Shown one piece after another: positions 16,290 to 25,291 of a DNA stretch of 64,000 bases. A program made the position numbers and the translations under genes. A model generated the notes under the pieces. The model had not been told where the DNA came from. It did not search any database and saw only the letters and a list, made by a program, of their open reading frames with translations. Source of the DNA: JBAXGW01 sp037139195 (GTDB lineage Bacteria; Bacteroidota; Bacteroidia; Bacteroidales; JAHJDW01); assembly GCA_037139195.1 (NCBI GenBank), contig JBAXGW010000009.1, forward strand, positions 1 through 64,000, written 5' to 3'. The first letter of the stretch is position 1. Each line of letters starts with the position of its first letter.

Positions 16290-18121
16290 TGCAAAATATA
16301 ATACGTTTTCTTTCTTTTATTTTTATTTGTTCGTTTATTCAAGCAAATGCTCAAACCGACCCAAAACAAAGTCAGGAGCTGCTTGCTGCACAATATTATC
16401 AGAATAAAGAATATGATAAAGCAGCCGAATTATATGAAGAACTATTTAATAAAAATCCAAGCCCTTATTACTATACACCATTTTTTAACAGTTTAATTCA
16501 GCTAAAAGACTATGAAAAAGCAGAAAAAGCAGTTAAGAAATTAATAAAAAAATCACCTGATGATCTATCGTACATTACCGATTTGGGTTTTCTTTACGAT
16601 CTAGAAGGAGATAAAAAGAAAAGTGAAAAAACGTATGAATCTGCTATAAAATCAATTACTTTCAACGAAAATCAAATTTTTGGTTTGGCAAATTCTTTTG
16701 TACAGAAAGGTCTATTCGATTATGCAATAAAAACATATACTGAAGCTAGAAAAATTTCAGATGGCAATTTGCCTTTCTTTTTAGAAATTGCAGAAATTTA
16801 CCAGAAGAAACAAGACTTTCAGTCTATGCTCGAAATTTATATGCAGGCTTTAGCATATAGCGAACAATATATTGAACCCATCCAGAATCGCTTACAAGAC
16901 TTTATTTCGGACGATTCGGATAATAAAAAAATGGATTTTTTAAAACAAATAGTTTTAAGAGCAATTCAAAAAAATTCTGACAAAGTAATTTACAGCGAAT
17001 TAATGATTTGGCTTGCTGTTCAATCAAAAGATTTTGAAGCCGCTTTTGTTCAAAGTAAAGCACTAGATAAAAAATTTAAAGAAGATGGAAAGCGAGTTTT
17101 TGATTTGGCAAATATTGCCCTCGAAAACGATTCATATAATATTGCTCGTCAGTGCTATAAATATGTAATATCAAAAGGCGACAATGGGTTTTTTTATTTA
17201 AATAGCAAAATAGCCTTAGTTAATACAGAATATAAAAGAATTTGTGCTGGATATTCAGTTAGTACAGATGATTTGAATTCTTTAAAATCCGAATTTCAAT
17301 CTACAATTACTGAACTTGGGATTTCAGCAAATACCATGCAATTGGTACTTGATTATGCCCATTTTCTAGCATTTTATATGCATAACACCAAAGATGCAAT
17401 AGAAAATTTGAATCAAATAATTGAAATTCCAAATGCACAGCCCAAAAACAAAGCACTTGCAAAAATTGAATTGGCTGACATACTATTATTAACAGGCGAT
17501 ATTTGGGAATCAACATTACTTTATAGTCAAGTTGACAAAGCGTTTAAAAGCGAACCTATTGGGCATGAAGCAAAATTTAAAAATGCTAAATTATCATACT
17601 ATCGTGGCGAATTCTTTTGGGCATTGGCTCAGTTAGATGTTCTAAAAGCAGCCACTTCAAAATTGATTGCTAATGATGCTCTTCAACTTTCATTACTTAT
17701 TAGCGATAATATTGAATGGGACAGTTCACTAGTTGAACTAACTATATATGCTCGTGCCGACTTATTATTTTTTCAAAATAAATATGATTCGGCTTTGCTA
17801 AGGCTCGATTCTATAAAATCAGTTTCTCTTAATCACCCAATTAATGACGAAGTGTTGTTTAAAAAAGCACAAATATATTCAAATCAAGGTAATTACGAAA
17901 AAGCTATTAGCTATTTAGAACAAATTACAATTGCTTATCCCGATGATATTTTAGGCGATGATGCTCTATTTTTAATGGCTGAGATGTATCAGAAAAAACT
18001 AAACAATACCGAGAAAGCAAAAGAAATATATAAAAGCTTTTTGGAAAAATATACTGGAAGTGTTTATACTACCGAAGCAAGAAAAAGATATAGAGCATTA
18101 CGTGGCGATGCTATAAATTAA
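16289..18121 (+). CDS. Exported TPR-repeat protein
   Basis: A 610-residue protein with a signal peptide (FLSFIFICSFIQANAQ, residues ~6-21). Tetratricopeptide repeats are evident near the N-terminus (QYYQNKEYDKAAELYEELF, FFNSLIQLKDYEKAEKAV, IKTYTEARKI) and again at the C-terminus (AQIYSNQGNYEKAISYLEQI, KAKEIYKSFLEKY). The middle is helical and probably made of degenerate repeats. Such proteins are periplasmic or membrane-associated scaffolds. The start is a GTG overlapping the lipoprotein stop by one base; the signal peptide begins right at it, which supports this choice. rsmA follows 22 nt downstream. No enzyme motif is visible. Confidence 0.85.
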   Translation: MQNIIRFLSFIFICSFIQANAQTDPKQSQELLAAQYYQNKEYDKAAELYEELFNKNPSPYYYTPFFNSLIQLKDYEKAEKAVKKLIKKSPDDLSYITDLGFLYDLEGDKKKSEKTYESAIKSITFNENQIFGLANSFVQKGLFDYAIKTYTEARKISDGNLPFFLEIAEIYQKKQDFQSMLEIYMQALAYSEQYIEPIQNRLQDFISDDSDNKKMDFLKQIVLRAIQKNSDKVIYSELMIWLAVQSKDFEAAFVQSKALDKKFKEDGKRVFDLANIALENDSYNIARQCYKYVISKGDNGFFYLNSKIALVNTEYKRICAGYSVSTDDLNSLKSEFQSTITELGISANTMQLVLDYAHFLAFYMHNTKDAIENLNQIIEIPNAQPKNKALAKIELADILLLTGDIWESTLLYSQVDKAFKSEPIGHEAKFKNAKLSYYRGEFFWALAQLDVLKAATSKLIANDALQLSLLISDNIEWDSSLVELTIYARADLLFFQNKYDSALLRLDSIKSVSLNHPINDEVLFKKAQIYSNQGNYEKAISYLEQITIAYPDDILGDDALFLMAEMYQKKLNNTEKAKEIYKSFLEKYTGSVYTTEARKRYRALRGDAIN

Positions 18122-18143
18122 AATTACACCCAAATACATTTAA

Positions 18144-18914
18144 ATGGAATTTGTAAAAGCAAAAAAAGGGCTAGGTCAACATTTTTTAACCGACGAAAAC
18201 ATTGCATTAGAAATAGTAAATAGTTTAACAATTTATCCTAATACAAGCGTTTTAGAAATTGGACCTGGAATGGGGGTATTGACAAAATACCTAAAAGTAA
18301 TTCCAAATATTCAATTAAAAGTGATGGATATCGATCACGAATCTGTCGCTTATCTTTTAGAAAAATACCCCGAAATGGCCGATCAGGTTATCCTTGCAGA
18401 TTTTCTAAATTTTGACTACAATAAAATATCCGAAAATAAAATATCCATTATAGGAAATTTCCCTTATAATATTTCTACTCAAATTCTTTTTAGTGTATAC
18501 GACCACCGAAACCAAGTTCCAGAAGTTGTTGGAATGTTTCAAAAAGAAGTTGCTGAAAGAATAGCATCAAAAAAAGGCAATAAATCGTATGGAATATTAA
18601 GTGTTTTATTACAAGCCTTTTACGACATCGAATATCTTTTCACTGTTGAGGCTAATGTTTTTAATCCGCCTCCAAAAGTTAAATCAGGGGTTATTCGTTT
18701 AAAAAGAAATAATGTGAATGAATTACCATGCGACGAGAAATTATTTGTGCGAGTTGTTAAAGCTATATTTAACCAAAGGAGAAAAACTATTCGCAACTCT
18801 CTTAAAAATGCAGGATTGTTGAAACTAGATTTTATACACCCTTTTTTAGAAAAGCGACCTGAACAATTAAGTGTAGAAGATTTTATTGAGTTGACAAGAT
18901 TGTTAGAAATTTAG
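18144..18914 (+). CDS. rsmA: 16S rRNA (adenine1518/1519-N6)-dimethyltransferase
   Basis: Methylates two adjacent adenosines in the 3'-terminal helix of 16S rRNA during 30S maturation, using S-adenosylmethionine. At 256 residues it is of normal size. Visible motifs are KKGLGQHFLTD at the N-terminus, the SAM-binding LEIGPGMGVLTKYL, VMDIDHE, and catalytic motif IV GNFPYNIS. The C-terminal helical domain contains NQRRKTIRNSLKN. It is the last gene of a four-gene run on the plus strand and converges with recX. Function is well supported. Confidence 0.97.
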   Translation: MEFVKAKKGLGQHFLTDENIALEIVNSLTIYPNTSVLEIGPGMGVLTKYLKVIPNIQLKVMDIDHESVAYLLEKYPEMADQVILADFLNFDYNKISENKISIIGNFPYNISTQILFSVYDHRNQVPEVVGMFQKEVAERIASKKGNKSYGILSVLLQAFYDIEYLFTVEANVFNPPPKVKSGVIRLKRNNVNELPCDEKLFVRVVKAIFNQRRKTIRNSLKNAGLLKLDFIHPFLEKRPEQLSVEDFIELTRLLEI

Positions 18915-18949
18915 TATTGTCGAATTTTTACACTTATATCCTCAATTTT

Positions 18950-19438
18950 TTATTTTTCATGAAGTAATAATTCATCAATACACTCACTAACTATATCAGA
19001 CTCAAACCCTTTAGAAACAAGAATTCCAATAAGTTTGTACTTTCTTTTGTATTCATTTGTTTCTTTAATTTCACTGTGTTTTTTTTCGGCAATCGTTTTT
19101 AACGTTTGGTAATATTCTTCAGAGTCGATTGAGGATAATGCTTTTTTTATTAAATAATCCGAAATCTTCTTAAACTTCAATCCTTGTTTAATCTTAACTC
19201 TTCCCCATTGTTTTTGTTTGAATTTTCCTCGAACATAAGCCATTGCAAAGCGTTCTTCATTTAAAAAACCACTTTCAATGAGCTGAACAATAATTCCGTC
19301 AACGTTTTCGGGGTCTTGATCCAAAGTATAAAGCTTATCTCGCACTTCCTGCTGACAACGCTCTTGATATGCACAATATGCCTCTGCCTTTTTTATGGCA
19401 ACTAAAGGGGTAATTATTTTTTTAGGTTTATTTTCCAT
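18950..19438 (-). CDS. recX: RecX regulatory protein
   Basis: Cytoplasmic modulator that binds RecA filaments and limits recombinase activity. The product of about 162 residues is built of three-helix repeats, as in RecX: YCAYQERCQQEVRDKL (repeat 1), FLNEERFAMAYVRGKFKQKQWGRVKIKQGLK (repeat 2 with the family core) and a third degenerate repeat ending SECIDELL. A TTG codon directly precedes the ATG; the ATG is preferred. recA is not in the window. The gene stands alone between convergent rsmA and the upstream hutU. Confidence 0.9.
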   Translation of the reverse strand: MENKPKKIITPLVAIKKAEAYCAYQERCQQEVRDKLYTLDQDPENVDGIIVQLIESGFLNEERFAMAYVRGKFKQKQWGRVKIKQGLKFKKISDYLIKKALSSIDSEEYYQTLKTIAEKKHSEIKETNEYKRKYKLIGILVSKGFESDIVSECIDELLLHEK

Positions 19439-19474
19439 CAATAAAAAGGTACAGGGTGAAAGGATTAAAAAAAC

Positions 19475-19505
19475 AAAGGGAATTTAACTAACTTAAATCC
19501 CCTTT
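19475..19505 (-). terminator. Rho-independent terminator after hutU
   Basis: The arms AAAGGGAATTTAA and TTAAATCCCCTTT pair over 13 positions with one A/C mismatch around a 5-nt loop. On the minus strand the stem is followed by GTTTTTTTAATCC, a good U tract. It lies 47 nt past the hutU stop and upstream of recX. Confidence 0.75.
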
Positions 19506-19551
19506 GCCATAAACCGTGAACCGTTCACCATGAACCATTCATTGTTTAAGT

Positions 19552-21561
19552 TTACCATTTAATTTCGTTTATTATCAAATCGTCTACTATATTTGGCAGT
19601 GTAACTTTCAATTTTGGTTCTTGTTCCATTGCCCGTTTTATAGCAAATATTGCTTCTTCGTTTCTAGCCCAACTTCTTCTTGCAATACCGTTGTTGACAT
19701 CCCAATGTAACATTAAGCGCAATCTTCGTTCTGCATCATCAGAACCATCTAAAAGCATCCCAAAACCACCATTCATAACTTCACCCCAACCAACACCGCC
19801 GCCATTGTGGATAGATACCCAAGTAGCTCCACGGAATGAATCGCCAATTACATTATGTATTGCCATATCTGCTGTAAATGAAGAACCATCGTAAATGTTA
19901 GATGTTTCTCTATAAGGAGAATCTGTTCCTGATACATCGTGGTGGTCGCGACCAAGAACAACTGGACCCGAAAGTTTTCCTTCTTTTATTGCTTTGTTAA
20001 ATGCAGCTGCAATGTTAATACGACCTTCAGCATCAGCATATAATATTCTCGCTTGCGAACCAACTACTAAATTGTTTTGTTTTGCTTCGCGAATCCAACG
20101 AATATTATCTTTCATTTGCTGTTGAATTTCTTTTGGAGATGTTTTAGCCATTTCTTCCAGCACATCCATTGCAATTTTATCTGTTTTATCTAAATCTTCA
20201 GGATTAGAAGAAGCGCAAACCCAACGAAATGGGCCAAATCCATAGTCAAAACACATAGGTCCCATGATATCCTGAACATAAGATTGGTATTTGAATTTGC
20301 CATCTTCTTTCATAATATCAGCACCAGCTCTACTTGCTTCAAGTAAGAATGCATTTCCATAATCGAAGAAATACATGCCTTTCGCGGTCAATTTATTAAT
20401 TGCAGCAACATGACGACGAAGTGTTTCTTGAACTTTTTCTTTGAATAATTCAGGTTGTTCTGCCATCATTTTCTTTGCATCTTCAAAAGAAATACCTACT
20501 GGATAATAACCACCAGCCCAAGGATTATGTAATGAAGTTTGGTCAGAACCTAAATGAATAAGCATATCTTCTTCAACAAAGCGTTCCCATAAATCAACGA
20601 TATTTCCTTGGTATGCAATTGAAACAACTTCTTTGCCTTCAACTGCTTTCTTAATTCTAACGATAATTTCGTCAAGACTTGTATAAACTTCATCAACCCA
20701 TTTTTGAGAATATCTTGTTTGAACCACTTTAGGATTTACTTCGGCAACAATGCCAATAGCACCAGCAATTACAGCTGCTTTAGGTTGAGCACCCGACATG
20801 CCTCCTAAACCACTAGAAACAAAAAGTTTTCCAGCAAGTCCTTCATTATCTTTTTCAATTTTTCTTCCAGCATTAAGAACCGTAATTGTAGTTCCGTGAA
20901 CAATTCCTTGTGGTCCTATATACATGAAAGAACCAGCTGTCATTTGTCCGTATTGAGTTACACCAAGAGCATTAAATCTTTCCCAATCATCAGGTTTAGA
21001 ATAATTAGGGATCATCATTCCATTGGTTACTACAACTCTTGGAGCATCTTTATGCGATGGGAACAATCCCATTGGATGGCCAGAATACATCACTAAAGTC
21101 TGTTCGTCTGTCATTTCTGAAAGATATTTCATTGTAAGGCGATATTGTGCCCAATTTTGAAATACAGCTCCATTTCCGCCATAGGTAATTAATTCATGAG
21201 GGTGTTGAGCAACAGCATAATCTAAATTATTGCTCAACATGAGCATAATAGCAGCAGCTTGTTGACATTTATGTGGAAAATCGTTTATGCTTCTAGCATA
21301 TATTTTATAATCTGGGCGAAATCTATACATATAGATTCGACCATATTCATTTAATTCTTTAGAGAATTCTTCAGCTAAAACTGCATGATGTTTAGCAGGA
21401 AAATAACGTAATGCATTTCGTAAAGCTAGTTTCTTTTCTTCTTTTGTTAATATCTCTTTGCGTTTTGGAGCATGATTAATTTCAGCTTCATAAGCCTTAT
21501 GAGCCGGCAATTCGCTTGGAATACCTTGTTTAATATCGTTTTGAAAATCTGAAAGTGTCAT
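19552..21561 (-). CDS. hutU: Urocanate hydratase
   Basis: Second enzyme of histidine degradation; it adds water to urocanate to give 4-imidazolone-5-propanoate using tightly bound NAD. The 669-residue chain is the long form, about 110 residues longer than the classical ~557-residue enzyme. Recognisable segments are YGGNGAVFQNWAQYRLTMKYL, SGHPMGLFPSH, the nucleotide-binding GGLGGMSGAQPKAAVIAG, and FGPFRWVCASSNPEDL with the conserved Cys. The C-terminus has NGGGVGWGEVMNGGFGMLLDGS. No hutH, hutI or formiminotransferase gene lies nearby, so the pathway is split. A TATTTTTG element about 35 nt upstream could be its -7 box. Confidence 0.97.
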   Translation of the reverse strand: MTLSDFQNDIKQGIPSELPAHKAYEAEINHAPKRKEILTKEEKKLALRNALRYFPAKHHAVLAEEFSKELNEYGRIYMYRFRPDYKIYARSINDFPHKCQQAAAIMLMLSNNLDYAVAQHPHELITYGGNGAVFQNWAQYRLTMKYLSEMTDEQTLVMYSGHPMGLFPSHKDAPRVVVTNGMMIPNYSKPDDWERFNALGVTQYGQMTAGSFMYIGPQGIVHGTTITVLNAGRKIEKDNEGLAGKLFVSSGLGGMSGAQPKAAVIAGAIGIVAEVNPKVVQTRYSQKWVDEVYTSLDEIIVRIKKAVEGKEVVSIAYQGNIVDLWERFVEEDMLIHLGSDQTSLHNPWAGGYYPVGISFEDAKKMMAEQPELFKEKVQETLRRHVAAINKLTAKGMYFFDYGNAFLLEASRAGADIMKEDGKFKYQSYVQDIMGPMCFDYGFGPFRWVCASSNPEDLDKTDKIAMDVLEEMAKTSPKEIQQQMKDNIRWIREAKQNNLVVGSQARILYADAEGRINIAAAFNKAIKEGKLSGPVVLGRDHHDVSGTDSPYRETSNIYDGSSFTADMAIHNVIGDSFRGATWVSIHNGGGVGWGEVMNGGFGMLLDGSDDAERRLRLMLHWDVNNGIARRSWARNEEAIFAIKRAMEQEPKLKVTLPNIVDDLIINEIKW

Positions 21562-21595
21562 ATAACTTAAAATTGCGGTTTTTTATACAATGCTG

Positions 21596-21603
21596 CAAAA
21601 ATA
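21596..21603 (-). promoter_or_regulatory. Possible -7 element for hutU
   Basis: Read on the minus strand this is TATTTTTG, matching TAnnTTTG, 34 nt before the hutU ATG. No TTTG is found at the expected -33 distance, so support is partial. Confidence 0.4.
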
Positions 21604-21651
21604 AAACATTCTATTTGTTTTATAAAGGGATTACGTATAAAAAAAATAAAA

Positions 21652-22641
21652 TTATTGGTTTACAACAATAATAGATAAATTGTCGTAATAACCATTACTT
21701 CCTGTTATAGCATCAGAAGAACTTGCGTCAACTTTTCTAACTCTAACTTCAATGGTGTGAGAACCCGTTGGCAAGTTTTCTATGGTTACAATATCCCAAT
21801 TGGTTGAAGTGTATTGAACTGTTGTATAGCTGGGAAGAGGAAACCACACCCAATAATCATTGTTAATAGCATCAACCTGTTGAACACCCAAAGTAGAAGC
21901 AACACCATCAATAAATACTGCAACTCTCGCTTCAGTATAGCCAGCAGTAGCACCACTATTTGTTTTTACATTGCCAGTAGTTTTTATAAAAACTTTAGCT
22001 GTTGTTCCAGTTACATCAATGGTTTGAGATAAACCAGGTACTTGTTGATATGTTGTTGAGTTAACCGTTAAAGATGCTGTATTAAATGCAGTATAAACAG
22101 GATTTCCACCTCTATAACCCGTTGCTCCAGTTGAACCTGTTAATCCAACAGCTCCATTAACTGTTGCTCCAACAGCTCCAGTTGCTCCAGTTGGACCAGT
22201 TGCCCCAACTAAACCATTTGTTCCATTAGTTCCTGTAGGTCCAGTCGCACCAACAATACTAATGCCTGTAGCGCCAGTAACCCCATTTGTTCCGTTTACA
22301 CCAGTTCCTCCGGTAATTCCTATAGCACCAGATGCTCCCATTGGGCCTGTATTTCCAGTAACTCCAGGGTTTCCAACTGGAATAGTTTTCCAAACATTTC
22401 CATCAAAATACCATAGCTGGTTTAAATTGGTGTCATAAACCAATAAACCACGAGCTGGATCTACTATCGCATTTCTCTGAGCAGTAGTTAAGCGAGGCAA
22501 TAAAAGTCCTTTATTTAAAGACGATATATCTAATATTGCAGAAGGATCAGGCGTAGATGTCCCTAATCCTGTATTAGATTGAGAATAACCTAATTTGCAT
22601 ATAAATATGGATATTAACAGTATTAATAGTTTTATTTTCAT
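21652..22641 (-). CDS. Secreted collagen-like (GXT-repeat) protein
   Basis: A protein of 329 residues. A signal peptide (LLILLISIFICKLGYSQ) is followed by a ~70-residue head (LGTSTPDPSAILDISS, GLLLPRLTTAQRNAI, NQLWYFDGNVWKTI) that is common at the N-terminus of Bacteroidota surface fibre-like proteins. Next comes an interrupted run of about 30 Gly-X-Thr/Y triplets (residues ~95-180), with short breaks such as ISIVGATGP. A C-terminal beta-rich domain of ~140 residues is likely to be the trimerising or binding head. The start is the ATG just before the signal peptide; an open extension upstream overlaps the paralogue and is not convincing. It follows its paralogue by 10 nt on the same strand. 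Confidence 0.85.
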   Translation of the reverse strand: MKIKLLILLISIFICKLGYSQSNTGLGTSTPDPSAILDISSLNKGLLLPRLTTAQRNAIVDPARGLLVYDTNLNQLWYFDGNVWKTIPVGNPGVTGNTGPMGASGAIGITGGTGVNGTNGVTGATGISIVGATGPTGTNGTNGLVGATGPTGATGAVGATVNGAVGLTGSTGATGYRGGNPVYTAFNTASLTVNSTTYQQVPGLSQTIDVTGTTAKVFIKTTGNVKTNSGATAGYTEARVAVFIDGVASTLGVQQVDAINNDYWVWFPLPSYTTVQYTSTNWDIVTIENLPTGSHTIEVRVRKVDASSSDAITGSNGYYDNLSIIVVNQ

Positions 22642-22651
22642 CGATTTTTTT

Positions 22652-23641
22652 CTATTGAGGAATAATAAAAATAACCATATTTCCTGGATGATTTGCTGTA
22701 CCAATAGTAGCAGAGGACCCTCCATAATAATCTTTAGCTCTAACGTCTATTGTATAAGTAGTACTTGCTGCTAAATCAACCTTATAAACAATGCCCCATG
22801 ATTTTGACGCATTGCCAATCCCAGAATTATTAACGGCATCTACAGTTTGTACTGCACTAGTACCAGCTAAAGCTCCACCCATATATATTGCTATATTTAT
22901 TCCTGAAGCATTATCATCTGCAATACCATTAGATTCAATTGACCCAGATGTATAAATAATGGCTTTACAAGGATCAACACCAGTAGTTATTGACTGTGTT
23001 AGGCCAGGTATTACTTGATATCCAGAATTAGGAGTTAATGTACCAGTATTTGAAACTTGATAAACGTTTGCATATTGCAATAGCTCGCCAGTAACACCAG
23101 TAGCTCCTGTAATACCAGTTGCTCCTGTTGCTCCTGTTGCTCCAATTGAGCCAGTAGCTCCAGTTACTCCTGTAGGTCCAGTAGCTCCGGTGGCTCCATT
23201 TGATCCATTTGTTCCATTTGTTCCGGTGGCTCCTGTGGCTCCTGTAGGACCTGTAGACCCGGTAGCTCCATTTAAACCCGCTGATCCAGGAGGCCCTTGT
23301 GGTCCAGCAATCCCTTGTGGTCCAGTTGGCCCGGTAGGTCCGGTAGGTCCTATTGGTCCATCATTAGCAACAGCAGGAAGCCATGTAGTTCCATCAAAAT
23401 ACCAAAACTGACTCAAATCAATATCGTAAACGATCAAACCTTTTGCCGGATTTGGTATTGCGAGCCTTTGAGTTTTAGTCATTCTAGGCATTAAAAGACC
23501 TTTATTGGTTGTGGACAAATCTAATATTGAGCTTGGATCTGGAGTTAAAGTTCCAATTCCCATGTTATTTTGCGATAATAATTTGCCTGAAAAACTAATC
23601 AGAAACAAAGTAATGGCAAATATTTTTATTTTATGAACCAT
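22652..23641 (-). CDS. Secreted collagen-like (GXT/GPX-repeat) protein, paralogue
   Basis: A 329-residue paralogue with the same plan: signal peptide (IFAITLFLISFSGKLLSQ), N-terminal head (MGIGTLTPDPSSILDLST, GLLMPRMTKTQRLAI, SQFWYFDGTTWLPA), a collagen-like stretch (residues ~94-188) and a C-terminal beta domain. The repeat tract is purer than in its neighbour, with GPTGPTGPQGIAGPQGPPG giving way to GATGATG triplets. The triplets would form a collagen triple helix, and the Thr residues could be glycosylated. It is the first gene of the pair. No type IX sorting domain was recognised at the C-terminus, so the route to the surface is unclear. Confidence 0.87.
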   Translation of the reverse strand: MVHKIKIFAITLFLISFSGKLLSQNNMGIGTLTPDPSSILDLSTTNKGLLMPRMTKTQRLAIPNPAKGLIVYDIDLSQFWYFDGTTWLPAVANDGPIGPTGPTGPTGPQGIAGPQGPPGSAGLNGATGSTGPTGATGATGTNGTNGSNGATGATGPTGVTGATGSIGATGATGATGITGATGVTGELLQYANVYQVSNTGTLTPNSGYQVIPGLTQSITTGVDPCKAIIYTSGSIESNGIADDNASGINIAIYMGGALAGTSAVQTVDAVNNSGIGNASKSWGIVYKVDLAASTTYTIDVRAKDYYGGSSATIGTANHPGNMVIFIIPQ

Positions 23642-23931
23642 AAATTAGTGTTTTAAAATGCTAAAATACATAAATAATTTTATATAAGTCAATAATATGT
23701 ATATACTAAATATGTAATTAGCCTGATTTATTTAAAAAATAACCCTATTAATATTGAAAAATTATATTTTAATTGAACACATAACTAAAAAGAGTATACC
23801 TCCCAAACAAGTCAATATTTCGACAAGATTCAACTTTAATAGAGTGTTGGAAAAGTAATACTGAGTATTTGTACGAAACAATTTATGAAAAGATACAAGC
23901 AATTGTTAAAAATTCAAAAAAATAAATAAAA
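23642..23931. other. AT-rich intergenic region upstream of the collagen-like pair
   Basis: About 290 nt of very AT-rich sequence with no open frame of note and no hairpin that I would call. It must contain the promoter for the collagen-like genes on the minus strand, but I found no clean TTTG/TAnnTTTG pair there. A plus-strand TACTTTTG at its right end is described separately. Confidence 0.5.
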
Positions 23932-23939
23932 TACTTTTG
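23932..23939 (+). promoter_or_regulatory. Orphan plus-strand -7-like element facing the Rrf2 gene
   Basis: TACTTTTG matches TAnnTTTG and is the same octamer as the -7 boxes of gap and the SGNH operon. It points into the 3' end of the Rrf2 gene, where no plus-strand gene is present. There is no TTTG at the standard spacing (the nearest TTG is 26 nt upstream). It may be chance in AT-rich DNA or a start for antisense RNA. Confidence 0.2.
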
Positions 23940-23941
23940 TG

Positions 23942-24343
23942 CTATTTAATAAAATTTTCCAAATTTTGACTTTGAAAATATTCCTTTATTTCATCGGTAA
24001 CTTTATAAACCAAATTTCCCATTAAACATTTGTTAAATGGACATATCTGACGATCAAGAGGACAACCAGCCATGTCAATAGCACCCTCAATTGATTCATA
24101 AATATTTAGTAAAGAAATAGTTTTAGCAGGTTTATTTAGTAAAAATCCGCCAGAAGGGCCACGTGTGGATTTCACTAAACCACCCTTTACCAATCGTTGC
24201 ATTACCTTTGCTAAATGATTTCTAGAGGCACCTGTTGCTTCAGAAATAGTATTTACGTTAATCATTTTGTTTGATTGTGCTATCATAACCATTGCATGAA
24301 TGGCTAACGATGAAGCTTCGGATAATGATACTACTTTCGACAC
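23942..24343 (-). CDS. Rrf2-family transcriptional regulator with Fe-S-type cysteines
   Basis: A 133-residue DNA-binding regulator. The N-terminal winged helix-turn-helix is clear (VNTISEATGASRNHLAKVMQRLVKGGLVKSTRG is the recognition region, described here over residues ~31-61), followed by the family wing GGFLLNKPAKTISLLNIYESIEG. Three cysteines at 94, 101 and 106 (GCPLDRQICPFNKC) match the [Fe-S] ligand cluster of IscR, NsrR and RsrR relatives, so it probably senses Fe-S status, nitric oxide or redox state. The start is GTG. It is monocistronic and has no obvious target gene next to it. Confidence 0.92.
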   Translation of the reverse strand: MSKVVSLSEASSLAIHAMVMIAQSNKMINVNTISEATGASRNHLAKVMQRLVKGGLVKSTRGPSGGFLLNKPAKTISLLNIYESIEGAIDMAGCPLDRQICPFNKCLMGNLVYKVTDEIKEYFQSQNLENFIK

Positions 24344-24407
24344 GTTTTCGGGTTTTAATATTTAAGCATTCAAATATCGTAATTATTTTTTTAAAGAAAA
24401 AGTATTA

Positions 24408-25139
24408 TTATCTTCTTAATTCAAATTTTTCACCTAAATACAACTTCCTAACTTGTGGGTCATTGGCTAATTCTTCTGCAGTTCCTGATTTTAAAATGCT
24501 ACCATCGTACAAAAGATATGCTCTGTCTGTTATGTTTAGTGTTTCGTGCACATTATGGTCGGTAATTAATATTCCTATATTTTTATCTCTTAATTTGGAA
24601 ATAATTGATTGAATATCTTCAACTGCAATTGGGTCAACTCCAGCAAAAGGCTCGTCGAGTAAAATAAATTTAGGATTTACTGCTAGTGCCCTTGCAATTT
24701 CTGTTCTTCTGCGCTCTCCCCCAGATAATACTATTCCTTTTGATTTTCTAATATGTTGCAAATTAAATTCATCAAGTAAAATTTCGAGTTTTTCTTTTTG
24801 TTCAAGTTGCGACATCTTGGTCATTTCCATTACAGCTTTCAAATTATCTTCGATACTTAAAGTCCTGAAGACAGAAGCTTCTTGTGCTAAATATCCAATT
24901 CCTTTTTGAGCTCGTTTATACATTGGCAAATCGGTAATATTTTCATCGTTCAGAAAAATTTGTCCAGAATTTGCTTTAATTAAACCAACTATCATATAAA
25001 AAGTAGTAGTTTTTCCTGCACCATTAGGTCCAAGTAAACCTACAATTTCACCTTGCTTAACTTCTATAGAAACGCTTTTAACAACAGTTCTCTTTTTATA
25101 TGTTTTTATTAGTTCCTCAGCTCGTATTATCATTCCCAT
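24408..25139 (-). CDS. lptB: LPS export ABC transporter ATP-binding protein
   Basis: Cytoplasmic ATPase of the LptB2FG complex that extracts lipopolysaccharide from the inner membrane. The 243-residue length is typical. Motifs are Walker A GPNGAGKTT (residues ~35-43), Q-loop region IGYLAQEASVF, signature LSGGERRRTEIARAL and Walker B FILLDEPFAGVDP, followed by the LITDHNVHETL switch His. The FAGVDPIAVEDIQ sequence is characteristic of LptB rather than of generic ABC proteins. Two close starts (ATG at residues 1 and 3) are equally possible. A candidate LptF/G partner permease lies at 48.8-49.8 kb in this window. Confidence 0.95.
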   Translation of the reverse strand: MGMIIRAEELIKTYKKRTVVKSVSIEVKQGEIVGLLGPNGAGKTTTFYMIVGLIKANSGQIFLNDENITDLPMYKRAQKGIGYLAQEASVFRTLSIEDNLKAVMEMTKMSQLEQKEKLEILLDEFNLQHIRKSKGIVLSGGERRRTEIARALAVNPKFILLDEPFAGVDPIAVEDIQSIISKLRDKNIGILITDHNVHETLNITDRAYLLYDGSILKSGTAEELANDPQVRKLYLGEKFELRR

Positions 25140-25291
25140 TATATTAATTCTTTTTATATTAATGAAATTGTTGCAGTTGCAAATTTATTAATTATTCAGT
25201 AAAAAAATGTCGATTTCTAATTTCTTATATTTTTAAATTCTATTAATATTTGGCAATAACCTAATTAGCTTGATTAAGAATGGTTATGCTG

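Noticed and set aside
23190..23494. Plus-strand frames rich in Pro opposite the collagen-like gene
   Set aside because: These Gly-Pro-Val-rich readings are antisense images of the Gly-X-Thr triplets on the minus strand and have no start signals or homologues that I recognise.
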